Shown piece by piece: positions 55,198 to 63,415 of a stretch of DNA of 64,000 bases. The stretch is taken from the NCBI GenBank assembly GCA_001303785.1, contig LJUJ01000001.1, positions 275,864 to 339,863 of the forward strand. Direction: 5' to 3'. Source of the stretch: Caldifarciminota bacterium SM23_42 (lineage in GTDB: Bacteria; Hydrothermota; Tepidihabitantia; SM23-42). The notes beneath the pieces were generated by a model. The model saw only the letters and a list, made by a program, of their open reading frames with translations, ran no database searches and was not told the origin of the DNA. Numbering within the stretch: the first letter of the stretch is position 1; each line of letters begins with the position of its first letter. Position numbers and translations under genes: made by a program.

Positions 55198-56451
55198 CTA
55201 CTTGATGATAATCAATCTACTGGGCGGTGCGCCTGATTTGCTGAGTGATGAGAGTACAATCACGCATCTCTTTCGGATATCAGAACGCTTGATTCTTGTG
55301 CTAATTTCTATCCGCCTTTCATTTTCGCTGGTCCTGAGTGGTTCTTCTAAACATTTCCATAAAGCCGAAATTCCCGTAATGCTTTTACCTATTACACTGT
55401 CGTCAATGGAAAATAGATCCATGGCTGCCTTGTTGAGGTAAGAAACGTTGAGGCCATCAGATAGTACAAGACAGGGCTCCTTTATTTCTTCCAGGGCACT
55501 CCGATACTGCTTCTGGAGTTCGGCAATTTTCTCAGTCTTCAAATCATTGTGCAATTTCAAATTGTAGATCGCATCATGGAATGAACGATAGAGATCAAGG
55601 AATTCACCGCCCTTCTCCAAATCGTCTATTCTGAAGGCAGTTTCGCCCTTGCTAATTGCTTTGAGTGTTTTCGTGATCCGCTGGAAGGGCAACAACACCA
55701 ACCTGGGGAAGTAGATGATCAAATAAGTAAGGAGCAGAATTGTAATTATGAATATTGTCACGGTGTTTCTTTGTGCTTTGAATCCGTAGCGTACTCCTTC
55801 CTCGCTGTGCCTGGCCAGATCGCTTTGGGCTTGCGTAACGATGCCGCCGGCTAAGGCAAGAATAGAAGTCGTGGTTTCTCTAAGATTGCCGAGCAATCGT
55901 GCTTTTTCCGTAGACAATTTAGCGGTCGCAGCAACCGCCAGGACGTTAAGATCTGAAAGCCAAGTCGGTAACGAATCTTCTTGCTGCTGGTTTCTTGCTA
56001 CGGTCTTCTTCAGCCGTTCTTCATAATCCACGAGTTGTCTTTGCAGAGAGGATAGCGCTCGCGGATCTTCCATAAATGTCTTCCTGAGAATTGTTATATC
56101 GCTTTTGTAATTGAGAATAAGATTGCTTATCGAATCGAGTGTTCCAATTTGTTCAGGCGCTATTCCCCTTGCTTGTTCTACGTTAGATTCGATCTCGCTA
56201 ATGATAGAAAGCGTCTGGTCGATGTATGTTGAATCCAAGTAAATAATAAAGTTCTTTTCTTCACGCCGCGCATCCAATACTTTTATTGAAATATCTCTGC
56301 CCAGGTCCACCAGTTTTGCATCACGCAGCGTGATCTGTCTGATCCGCTCGATCATAGAATTCATGTACAACAAAGAAACAAGGGCAGTGATCAAGGATAG
56401 GGATACGGCGATCACGAGGACTAATCTGATTTTCCCCTTGCTTGAAACCAA
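55198..56451 (-). CDS. Membrane sensor: periplasmic helical domain, HAMP and PAS, no output domain
   Basis: 417 residues, start TTG directly after the trkA stop. TM1 (about 10-30), a long helical sensing region (about 35-230), TM2 (about 231-251), HAMP (about 252-310) and a PAS domain (about 320-400: PCLVLSDGLNVSYLNKAAMDLFS). There is no kinase, cyclase or phosphodiesterase. It lies in the Trk operon and may sense turgor or membrane state. The missing output implies a partner protein. Confidence 0.75.
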   Translation of the reverse strand: MVSSKGKIRLVLVIAVSLSLITALVSLLYMNSMIERIRQITLRDAKLVDLGRDISIKVLDARREEKNFIIYLDSTYIDQTLSIISEIESNVEQARGIAPEQIGTLDSISNLILNYKSDITILRKTFMEDPRALSSLQRQLVDYEERLKKTVARNQQQEDSLPTWLSDLNVLAVAATAKLSTEKARLLGNLRETTTSILALAGGIVTQAQSDLARHSEEGVRYGFKAQRNTVTIFIITILLLTYLIIYFPRLVLLPFQRITKTLKAISKGETAFRIDDLEKGGEFLDLYRSFHDAIYNLKLHNDLKTEKIAELQKQYRSALEEIKEPCLVLSDGLNVSYLNKAAMDLFSIDDSVIGKSITGISALWKCLEEPLRTSENERRIEISTRIKRSDIRKRCVIVLSSLSKSGAPPSRLIIIK

Positions 56452-57153
56452 TTACGTTTTCCCCTTCTTGGCAATGCTCATGTTTTCTATATTATCATCG
56501 GCACCAACAACAACGAGAACATCACCCTTTTCAAGTCTATCGTCTGGTCCTGGAACATCGTTGACCTCTATTGTATACGCTACCTTGCCCTCGTCATTGA
56601 CGGTCGGAGTCCTTTTCTGAATGGCTATGACATTTACACCGAACGTCCTACGGAAATCCAATTGGCGCAGGCTTTTGCCGATGAATTCGGGACGGGCTTC
56701 AATTTCGACCAGACTATGGCCTGTAGTAAGAACGACATGCTGATAAATCTCGGGTGAGAGAAGTCTTTTTGCCAGGTCTTCGCCCATCTGTTCTTCGATT
56801 ACGATAACGTTGTCGGCCCCGACTGATTTCAAGACATGTGCATATAGTTGATTAATTGCGCGGGCGACAATTTTTGAAACGCCCATTTTTTTCAATATCG
56901 CCGTGATTAGTATAGCCTCCTCCTGGTTGTCACCAAGCGCCACGACTGCCGCATCCACATCCTTGATGCCGGCGGCTTTCATCGCATCTTCGTCGGTCGA
57001 GTCAAGAACTAGCGCGGCGGATACCCGCTCTTTGATTTCCTCAATACTCTCCCGATTTTTATCTATTGCAATGACGCTAGCACCTTTTTCTGAAAGAGTG
57101 AAGGCAACCTTCCTACCAAATGCACCTAAACCGATAACAGCAAACTGCGGCAT
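56452..57153 (-). CDS. TrkA/KtrA-type potassium uptake regulatory protein
   Basis: 233 residues, two RCK halves. GLGAFGRKVAFTLSEKGASVIAIDKN is the Rossmann NAD(H)-binding start; DSTDEDAMKAAGI and RCK_C (PEFIGKSLRQLDFRRTFGVNVIAI) follow. It gates the TrkH channel in response to nucleotides. ATG 57153 follows AAAGGAGG; it is 10 nt after trkH. Confidence 0.9.
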   Translation of the reverse strand: MPQFAVIGLGAFGRKVAFTLSEKGASVIAIDKNRESIEEIKERVSAALVLDSTDEDAMKAAGIKDVDAAVVALGDNQEEAILITAILKKMGVSKIVARAINQLYAHVLKSVGADNVIVIEEQMGEDLAKRLLSPEIYQHVVLTTGHSLVEIEARPEFIGKSLRQLDFRRTFGVNVIAIQKRTPTVNDEGKVAYTIEVNDVPGPDDRLEKGDVLVVVGADDNIENMSIAKKGKT

Positions 57154-57163
57154 TTTCCCTCCT

Positions 57164-58879
57164 TTAGCCAATCATGATCTTTGCAACGGGGTATTCAACT
57201 TTACCCCTGCGTAGTGTGCGAGTCAGTGCGAAACCAAGCGTAAGGGGTCCAATTCTTCCACCGTACATCAGTATAATTATAAGCAACTTACCTATGATTG
57301 TCAAATCTGGCGTAATACCCATTGATAGGCCTACGGTTCCGAACGCGCTGACCGACTCAAACAGAAGGGGCAGGAACGGTTGTTTTTCAAAAGCGAGTAA
57401 AAGCAAGAAAATCGAGACAAGTAGCAGCAGCGTGCCAACGACGATTGCCATTGCTTTATAGACAATGGTACTCGGTATTTTGCGTTTAAAGACCTCAATG
57501 TCTTCTTTACCGCGCAGAATATTCCCTAAGGAAAGAAGCAGTATTGCGAAAGTAGAAGTCTTTATGCCCCCGCCGGTTGAACCCGGAGAAGCACCAATGA
57601 ACATGAGTATTATGATGATAGTCAATGTTATCGTCGACAGAGATGCGATCGGCACGGTGTTGAAACCCGCCGTTCTCGGAGTAACCGACTGGAACACTGC
57701 ACCCCAGAGCTTCCCGGTGAGTGAGTAATCGAGGAAGGCGCTATCAAATTCAATGAAGAAAATTAGCAGGAATCCGACTATTACAAGCACGGCCGATGTC
57801 ACTAACACCAGCTTCGTGTGAATGGACAATAATCGTTTTGCGCCGCTCAAATTCCTGGTAACCTCGTAAACAACGATGAAACCGATACCCCCCAAGATGA
57901 TCAGAGCCATAATGACCACATTCACAACTGGATCAGCAATATAATTCTCCAGTGAATTCGAGAAAAGCGAGAACCCAGCATTACAGAAAGCGGATACGGA
58001 ATGGAAGATGCTCAGATAAAGCGTTTGTATTGGGTCTCGGAAAATGGATATCCAGCGGAAGAAAAGAATAATGGCCCCGATGATTTCGATCACAAAGGTC
58101 ATTTTAAATACGTAGAGAATCATACTTAAAACATTTCTTTCCTCCTCCATCATTTCCTGCAACATGCCACGCTGGCCAAGCGTGAACCGACCAAATAACA
58201 GCGCAAGAAAGGCAGAGTATGACATGATACCGATACCGCCTAATTGAATGAGCACCAGGATAACCACTTGGCCGAGGGTGGAGAAATAGACCGGCGTATC
58301 CTGTACGATTAATCCTGTCACGCACGTCGCCGAAGTAGCAGTGAAAAGCGCGTCTATGAAACTTGTACCTCTGCCGTCCGCGGTAGCAGAGGGGAACGTA
58401 AGCAACAGCGTGCCAATCAGGATCGTGCCACCGAAACTCAAAGCGATAACTTGGGGTGTCCTGAGCCGTACGCCATGCAAGAGGCTCGCGAATTTTCTCG
58501 TTCGCGTAAATGTCTTAAGAAGAATAGCAACATTTCTCACCGCGATAATACCCACGCCACCGCGCGCGGTCACAATACTCAATAGGAACGGTACAAACAC
58601 CAGAAGGTCAAGCCAGTTCTTACGTATATAGTGCCTCTTGGGAAAGGTGTAGTAGAAGTTAAGTACCGCATCTAATAGGTAGGCGAGGAAAACCACGTAG
58701 TCCAGGATTGAAGACATAACAGCCAGAACGGCCGGAAGACGCCATCGCAAGCCAGATTCGATGATGATTAGAAAAAGAGCAAGAAACGTGAGACCATAGA
58801 CAACCTTCTTATAGGTATCTACCCAATCCGGTTGCCTTGTTCCAGTTTTCAGTGTTCTGAGGGCAAGCCACCATTTCAT
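57164..58879 (-). CDS. TrkH-family potassium transporter with extra N-terminal membrane domain
   Basis: 571 residues. Four pore loops, TATSATCVTGL, HSVSAFCNAGFS, TPRTAGFNTV and VSAFGTVGLSMG, give the potassium filter. The N-terminal about 140 residues are extra: about four membrane spans ending in VRNVAILLKTFTRTRKFASLL, with repeated basic residues like an S4 voltage-sensor helix, after NWLDLLVFVPFLL, which recalls S3. It is the first gene of the operon and is predicted to be leaderless. Confidence 0.88.
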   Translation of the reverse strand: MKWWLALRTLKTGTRQPDWVDTYKKVVYGLTFLALFLIIIESGLRWRLPAVLAVMSSILDYVVFLAYLLDAVLNFYYTFPKRHYIRKNWLDLLVFVPFLLSIVTARGGVGIIAVRNVAILLKTFTRTRKFASLLHGVRLRTPQVIALSFGGTILIGTLLLTFPSATADGRGTSFIDALFTATSATCVTGLIVQDTPVYFSTLGQVVILVLIQLGGIGIMSYSAFLALLFGRFTLGQRGMLQEMMEEERNVLSMILYVFKMTFVIEIIGAIILFFRWISIFRDPIQTLYLSIFHSVSAFCNAGFSLFSNSLENYIADPVVNVVIMALIILGGIGFIVVYEVTRNLSGAKRLLSIHTKLVLVTSAVLVIVGFLLIFFIEFDSAFLDYSLTGKLWGAVFQSVTPRTAGFNTVPIASLSTITLTIIIILMFIGASPGSTGGGIKTSTFAILLLSLGNILRGKEDIEVFKRKIPSTIVYKAMAIVVGTLLLLVSIFLLLLAFEKQPFLPLLFESVSAFGTVGLSMGITPDLTIIGKLLIIILMYGGRIGPLTLGFALTRTLRRGKVEYPVAKIMIG

Positions 58880-58886
58880 GTGCTCA

Positions 58887-58914
58887 AGTATATTTCATAG
58901 CTGTTCACTGTCAA
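58887..58914 (-). promoter_or_regulatory. Sigma-70-like promoter of the Trk operon, leaderless
   Basis: Minus strand: TTGACA (58914-58909), 16 bp, TATACT (58892-58887), 7 nt to the ATG. Confidence 0.7.
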
Positions 58915-58939
58915 TGAATGATTTATGAGTACGAAAATG

Positions 58940-58967
58940 TTGATTTTACTGTTATGACGCATATAAT
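58940..58967 (+). promoter_or_regulatory. Sigma-70-like promoter of corA
   Basis: TTGATT (58940-58945), 16 bp, TATAAT (58962-58967). The leader is about 111 nt and begins with an 8-bp hairpin (GACTTTCT/AGAAAGTT). No M-box or other magnesium riboswitch pattern is apparent. Confidence 0.6.
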
Positions 58968-59084
58968 TAAAATTGACTTTCTTGCGTATAGAAAGTTGAA
59001 AAACAGGTTCTCAGATGGCAAACGATACTGTATTATTCGAACAATTCTTTTTGGCAGAGAGTAATTATCACATAGGAGGTGAGT

Positions 59085-60149
59085 ATGCCTAAATCACTTC
59101 GGAGAAAATCAAGAAAAGCAGGACTGCCACCCGGTACACTGATACACGTAGGCGAACATAAGACAACCAAAGTGAAGATCACAATTATCGATTACGCCGA
59201 GTCGGATCTTCAAGAAAAAGAAGTCGTGAAAATCGATGAGTGCTACCCGTTCAAGGAAAAGCCGACTGTCACATGGATCAATATCGACGGCATTCACGAT
59301 ATCGACGTTATTGAAAAAATCGGCAAGAATTATGGAATACATCCATTGCTGCTTGAGGATATCGTGAATACGGTTCAAAGGCCAAAGATAGAGGATTTCG
59401 AAGATTACCTTTTCCTGGTACTGAAGATGCTATCATTTGACGAAAAACAACACGAAATACAGATTGAACAAGTTAGTCTGGTTGTCGGTCCAAATTATGT
59501 ACTTTCATTTCAGGAAAGGGAAGGCGATGTGTTTGAGCCAGTGAGAGATCGTATTCGGCGTGCAAAGGGCCGGATAAGGAGAATGGGTGCTGACTACCTT
59601 GCATATTCACTGCTGGATGCAGTCGTGGATGGCTACTTTCTTATTCTGGAAAAGACCGGCGATCAGATCGAAGATTTGGAGGAAAATCTTATTTCTCATC
59701 CCGATACGAAAATACTACAGGCTATTCACAATCTGAAGCGTGAGATGATTTTTCTGCGCCGCTCGGTTTGGCCTTTACGTGAAGTGATCAGCGGCATGTC
59801 CAGAAAAGAATCAACTCTGATCAAAGAATCTACAGAGATATACCTGAGAGACGTGTATGATCATACGATTCAGGTAATCGATACAATAGAAACCTATCGG
59901 GATATGGTTTCTGGTATGCTTGACACTTATCTATCGAGTATCAGCAACCGAATGAATGAGGTCATGAAAGTATTAACGATCTTCGCCGCTATCTTTATTC
60001 CCCTGACATTTGTCGCTGGTATTTATGGCATGAACTTTTCGTATATGCCTGAACTCGGCTGGAAATGGGGTTACTTCGGGGTTCTGACAGTCATGGCCGC
60101 GATAGGTATTTCTATGCTCTTTTACTTCAAGAGTAAGAAATGGCTCTGA
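59085..60149 (+). CDS. corA: CorA-type magnesium transporter
   Basis: 354 residues. A cytoplasmic N-terminal domain leads to two C-terminal membrane spans with the YGMNF filter and FSYMPELGWKWGY loop (GMNF...MPEL). It imports Mg2+, Co2+ or Ni2+ as a homopentamer. ATG 59085 has TAGGAGGTGAG upstream at correct spacing; GTG 59079 is within the ribosome site. It is divergent from the Trk operon. Confidence 0.93.
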   Translation: MPKSLRRKSRKAGLPPGTLIHVGEHKTTKVKITIIDYAESDLQEKEVVKIDECYPFKEKPTVTWINIDGIHDIDVIEKIGKNYGIHPLLLEDIVNTVQRPKIEDFEDYLFLVLKMLSFDEKQHEIQIEQVSLVVGPNYVLSFQEREGDVFEPVRDRIRRAKGRIRRMGADYLAYSLLDAVVDGYFLILEKTGDQIEDLEENLISHPDTKILQAIHNLKREMIFLRRSVWPLREVISGMSRKESTLIKESTEIYLRDVYDHTIQVIDTIETYRDMVSGMLDTYLSSISNRMNEVMKVLTIFAAIFIPLTFVAGIYGMNFSYMPELGWKWGYFGVLTVMAAIGISMLFYFKSKKWL

Positions 60150-60171
60150 GAGAAGCCTGTTGGATTCTTTC

Positions 60172-60199
60172 TTGACTTTCGCGGTTTTCGTGTTATAAT
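60172..60199 (+). promoter_or_regulatory. Consensus promoter giving a leaderless mRNA
   Basis: TTGACT (60172-60177), 16 bp, TATAAT (60194-60199), then 5 nt to ATG 60205. This is the clearest leaderless case. Confidence 0.75.
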
Positions 60200-60204
60200 G
60201 CCAT

Positions 60205-60417
60205 ATGCCGACTTACGAATTCAAGTGTAAGAAGTGTGGAAAACTATTTGAGATATTCACAACCATTTCGGGCAGGAGTAAGGTAAAGTGTCCGAAGTGC
60301 AAGAGTACCTCGGTTTCCCAGATCTTCACAGCGGTACAAATAATGGGCGGCAAAGGTAGCTCGAGTTGTACAACGTGCAGCTCTTCGAGTTGTAGCACAT
60401 GTTCAACAGGTAAGTAA
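60205..60417 (+). CDS. FmdB-family zinc-ribbon protein
   Basis: 70 residues. MPTYEFKCKKCGKLFE and VKCPKCKSTSVSQIF form the FmdB zinc ribbon (CxxC...CxxC). The C-terminal tail SSSCTTCSSSSCSTCSTGK is a Ser/Cys repeat, common in this family. Members are small putative regulators of unknown role. The tiny gene is predicted to be leaderless. Confidence 0.9.
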   Translation: MPTYEFKCKKCGKLFEIFTTISGRSKVKCPKCKSTSVSQIFTAVQIMGGKGSSSCTTCSSSSCSTCSTGK

Positions 60418-60444
60418 CATCATAAAAAACCACAGCACGATGGC

Positions 60445-60795
60445 ATGACTACACCGCGTGAAAAAGCCAAGAACATCCTGTGCGAAAAATTAGATCGTGC
60501 GGAGAATGTGATTGCTGGAGTGATGAACGAATGTGCGTTATCACCAGACGACAAGATAGATTTGCTTCTGCTGAATATTCAGGAACGGATAAAGAACGTG
60601 GGTGCATCTGATAATTATGAATTAGCCCAGCTCGAAGACATCTACGTTAATCTTATAGTCGGCGTGATGTCACAGGACATGCTGGACGCAGGCGACGAGA
60701 TTAGTCTACTGATCGCGGCAATCAGAAAGCGAATCGATAACCTCGACCTCTATTTTGAACAACTCGAAAAAGGTACCCTCAAAGGACCTTTCTAG
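60445..60795 (+). CDS. Small helical protein, unknown function
   Basis: 116 residues, predicted all-helical and acidic (SPDDKIDLLLLNIQERIKN and GDEISLLIAAIRKRIDNLD repeat a similar heptad, hinting at an internal duplication). No signal peptide, membrane span or metal motif. It starts 27 nt after the zinc-ribbon gene. I do not recognise a family. Confidence 0.55.
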   Translation: MTTPREKAKNILCEKLDRAENVIAGVMNECALSPDDKIDLLLLNIQERIKNVGASDNYELAQLEDIYVNLIVGVMSQDMLDAGDEISLLIAAIRKRIDNLDLYFEQLEKGTLKGPF

Positions 60796-60919
60796 GTATA
60801 TCAGCTTTAAATACAGTATGCAAACACGGCAATAAAAAACAAGACTGTATCTGTTAACATCGATAATTCAACTCGCTCATTCAGGAAGACTATCGGTCCA
60901 AAAAACCATGATTCGATAC

Positions 60920-60949
60920 ATGTACAATTGTGCGACTGCGCAATTGTAC
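60920..60949. repeat. Strong perfect-arm dyad
   Basis: TGTACAATTGTGC and GCGCAATTGTACA form a 13-bp stem (one G-U) with a 4-nt loop GACT. It lies in the 300-nt gap between convergent genes and has no U-tract after it on either strand. Confidence 0.6.
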
Positions 60950-61035
60950 AAACGTAGATATCTCAATAATCGACACCGCCGTCTCTGTGATAATCCCGAG
61001 CCGACTGATGAAGATATTGACAGGTCCTATGCTTC

Positions 61036-61096
61036 GAGTGAGCGAAGCGCATCGGAGAGTTCTCGATTAACCTCTCGCCGAGTTCGGGGCTCACTC
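61036..61096. repeat. Nested inverted repeat
   Basis: GAGTGAGC (61036-61043) pairs with GCTCACTC (61089-61096), enclosing CGGAGAG/CTCTCGCCG. The right arm ends just before the stop of the YcaQ-like gene on the minus strand. It may protect or terminate that transcript. Beyond the two dyads I see nothing else in 60796-61099. Confidence 0.45.
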
Positions 61097-61099
61097 TAA

Positions 61100-62323
61100 T
61101 TATGATAGAAGCGACGAAAGTTTGCGGGCAATCCTCAAAGGAATTTGTTTGCTCAAGGCTACGTGACCGCAAGCATTGAAGCGGGCAAAATTGTTCAATG
61201 CGACAGCCAGAGCCGTAATGAAAGCGTTGTACTCACCTAATGTTTTCTCCAAGTGCAAATTATTTATTATTAAGACCTTTCCTTGACGGTCTGCTTTTGG
61301 GTCGACGCGGCCGACCAGCCGCCCACGCCAGAGAATGGGCAGACTGAAATATCCGTACTTCCTTTGGTCCCTTGGTACATAGCATTCGAGACTGTACTCG
61401 AAATCAAATAGTGCTTTGGTGCGGTCCCTCAGTATGATCGAATTGTCAAAAGGTGAGAGGAGGTAGACTCGGTTGTCGACCCGTGGCTTATGATTCAGCA
61501 AACTCTGCAAATCATTTTTCAATACATAGTAAGGTCTCGATAAACCTTCTATTGCGACTTCAGAAACTTCTCCCGTATCCTTCATGATGTCAAACCACTT
61601 GTCTAACCGACCGCTGACCCCGATGTAACGGTTTGCGTTTTGAACAGTCGCAATACCAAAAGCACCCAATGCTCTTTTTATGAAGAAAGTCTTTTCTTCC
61701 TCTTCGTTTGGTAAAGCCCTGTTAACATTCTTGGGCAGTACTCTCTCGGCCAGGTCATAAACGCGCTGAAAATTACGCCGTTCCTTGATCATCAACTCAC
61801 CTCGCCAGAAAAGAACTTCGAGGGCTGCTTTGGCGGGTTTCCAATCCCACCAGGTACCACGTTTTCTATTCTTCACATCACCAAAGTCGCTGGGCGTTAA
61901 AGGGCCTTCTTTTTCGATCCTTTTGAGAACATCCTTGATCAATCGACGGCTCTTCTTTGTCCACTCATCAGACCATGAGCCCGGTTTTGGCTTCCTTCGA
62001 ATCGTAGGTAGGTAGAAACGGTAATCTCGCATCGGGATGAAAGATGCTGCGTGTGCCCAATATTCGAATATCTTTTTATCCCTTGCTAACAATTGGTGTA
62101 GATATTCCTGTTTGTAATCAGGTAACCGCGTACGTAGAACCACGTGATGCGCCCGCTCGATCACGTTTATGGTGTCAATTTGTATGTAGCCGAGTTTTTC
62201 GATGATACGCAGCGCACCGAGTTTGCCCTTAGCAGGTTCGGAATCTGCCAACAATTGACGCTTCAGAGAAAAACGGCGTGCCTTGTCTTTGGACAGCTTT
62301 AGCCTTGTACGCTGTCGTGCCAT
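61100..62323 (-). CDS. YcaQ/AlkX-like DNA glycosylase family protein (HTH_42)
   Basis: 407 residues. The N-terminal winged helices and KLGYIQIDTINVIERAHHVVLRTR match the crosslink-repair glycosylase family, whose catalytic QxD motif sits in this place (QID). RRKPKPGSWSDEW and RLVGRVDPKADR are further family features. It would remove interstrand crosslinks or alkylated bases. It overlaps the epimerase gene by 25 nt. Confidence 0.8.
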   Translation of the reverse strand: MARQRTRLKLSKDKARRFSLKRQLLADSEPAKGKLGALRIIEKLGYIQIDTINVIERAHHVVLRTRLPDYKQEYLHQLLARDKKIFEYWAHAASFIPMRDYRFYLPTIRRKPKPGSWSDEWTKKSRRLIKDVLKRIEKEGPLTPSDFGDVKNRKRGTWWDWKPAKAALEVLFWRGELMIKERRNFQRVYDLAERVLPKNVNRALPNEEEEKTFFIKRALGAFGIATVQNANRYIGVSGRLDKWFDIMKDTGEVSEVAIEGLSRPYYVLKNDLQSLLNHKPRVDNRVYLLSPFDNSIILRDRTKALFDFEYSLECYVPRDQRKYGYFSLPILWRGRLVGRVDPKADRQGKVLIINNLHLEKTLGEYNAFITALAVALNNFARFNACGHVALSKQIPLRIARKLSSLLS

Positions 62324-63285
62324 TTCTTAAGCAGTTCTTTTTCTTTTCCGGGCTTTAAACCAACCTTAAGATCGTAGTCACTCGGTCGTGTAGCGTGCCA
62401 GGCGAGTGTATCATTTATTGTTTCCGTCAATGGTCTGAACGATAGGCCAACGTTAATTGCTTTACTACAATCTGCCTGGAATATGCCCCGCCAATTTTCA
62501 GGTGTCCACATCGGTATGTGGCCGACGTCATTGCTCGTTATGAATTCTTCACTCACCCAGGTTAACGATGCCTGGTTGCCGAACTCCGCGCTACACTTAG
62601 CCAGGAAATCCTCCATGGTCAGCTTGTCTGCCGGGCCTGTAGTGTTGAATATTCCGCTAATCCTATTTTCGGCGAGCAGTAGCAGGAAGTTGACCAGGTC
62701 ACGCACATCGATAAATTGAACCTGCATGTGTGGGGGAGAGGGCGCGAACACTTCACCACCCTTCTTAATACGCACCGGCCAATACGTGAAGCGGTCAGTC
62801 GGGTCGTGAGGGCCAACTATTAGTCCACAGCGTGGTATGAGTGAGTCTTTCGGGAAACTCTTCCTAACCGTGCGTTCACAAAGTACTTTCAGCGGTCCAT
62901 ACGTCTCGCCGGTCACCTCCTCAACCGATTCATCCGCGATTGTAGCCAATGGAGAATCTTCATTAAGACCCGGTTTGCTGTAGTCTGCGTAGACATTGAT
63001 CGTTGATATGAAAACATACAGTTCGACTGACCCAGCAAGTAATTCTGCGGACTTTGCCACGATGCGTGGCACATAGCCGCAGGTATCGACCACAATATCC
63101 CATGTGCGTCCCTTTAAGGGTGTAAGATCGCCATCCCGGTCTCCTATCAATTTTTCGATTTCATGAAATAGTTCCGGGTTTGTCTTGCCGCGGTTAAAAA
63201 GTGTCAATTCATGTCCTTGCTTGAGCGCCATCTCCACTAAAGTACGCCCAAGAAATCTCGTGCCACCAATAACAAGTATTTTCAT
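62299..63285 (-). CDS. NAD-dependent epimerase/dehydratase family protein
   Basis: 328 residues, extended short-chain dehydrogenase. GGTRFLGRTL at the N-terminus binds NAD(P); ETYGPLKVLCER gives Tyr-x-x-x-Lys; VQFIDVRDLVNF follows. Substrate unknown; nucleotide-sugar or isoflavone-reductase-like relatives exist. The promoter 6 nt upstream makes the mRNA near-leaderless, though TGAGGA may serve as a weak ribosome site. Confidence 0.82.
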   Translation of the reverse strand: MKILVIGGTRFLGRTLVEMALKQGHELTLFNRGKTNPELFHEIEKLIGDRDGDLTPLKGRTWDIVVDTCGYVPRIVAKSAELLAGSVELYVFISTINVYADYSKPGLNEDSPLATIADESVEEVTGETYGPLKVLCERTVRKSFPKDSLIPRCGLIVGPHDPTDRFTYWPVRIKKGGEVFAPSPPHMQVQFIDVRDLVNFLLLLAENRISGIFNTTGPADKLTMEDFLAKCSAEFGNQASLTWVSEEFITSNDVGHIPMWTPENWRGIFQADCSKAINVGLSFRPLTETINDTLAWHATRPSDYDLKVGLKPGKEKELLKKWHDSVQG

Positions 63286-63291
63286 TCCTCA

Positions 63292-63319
63292 AGTATAGTG
63301 AACATACGTCCCATGTCAA
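63292..63319 (-). promoter_or_regulatory. Proximal promoter of the epimerase gene
   Basis: Minus strand: TTGACA (63319-63314), 16 bp, TATACT (63297-63292), 6 nt to the ATG. Confidence 0.65.
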
Positions 63320-63339
63320 TGTAAGCACCAACGTGCGTC

Positions 63340-63367
63340 ATTATACCGGTCTTCGATAATTTGACAA
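63340..63367 (-). promoter_or_regulatory. Possible distal promoter of the epimerase gene
   Basis: Minus strand: TTGTCA (63367-63362), 16 bp, TATAAT (63345-63340). Its -35 box lies inside the dyad 63353-63398. Confidence 0.45.
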
Positions 63368-63398
63368 TTTTAGAATTGTCGAATAGTAAAATTATCGA
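63353..63398. promoter_or_regulatory. Nested dyad, candidate operator
   Basis: Outer arms TCGATAATTT and AAATTATCGA (63353-63362/63389-63398) are perfect; the inner arms GACAATT/AATTGTC (63363-63369/63374-63380) have a 4-nt loop TTAG; 8 nt (63381-63388) bulge on one side. It overlaps the distal -35 box. Confidence 0.5.
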
Positions 63399-63415
63399 CC
63401 AGTAGTGTTTGCTCG

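Noticed and set aside
58974..59084. Magnesium riboswitch (M-box) ahead of corA
   Set aside because: The leader is only about 111 nt, has one simple hairpin and no M-box core.
60908..61099. 63-codon frame in the gap before the YcaQ-like gene
   Set aside because: It is made of the two inverted repeats; Arg/Ser-rich translation is an effect of the dyads.
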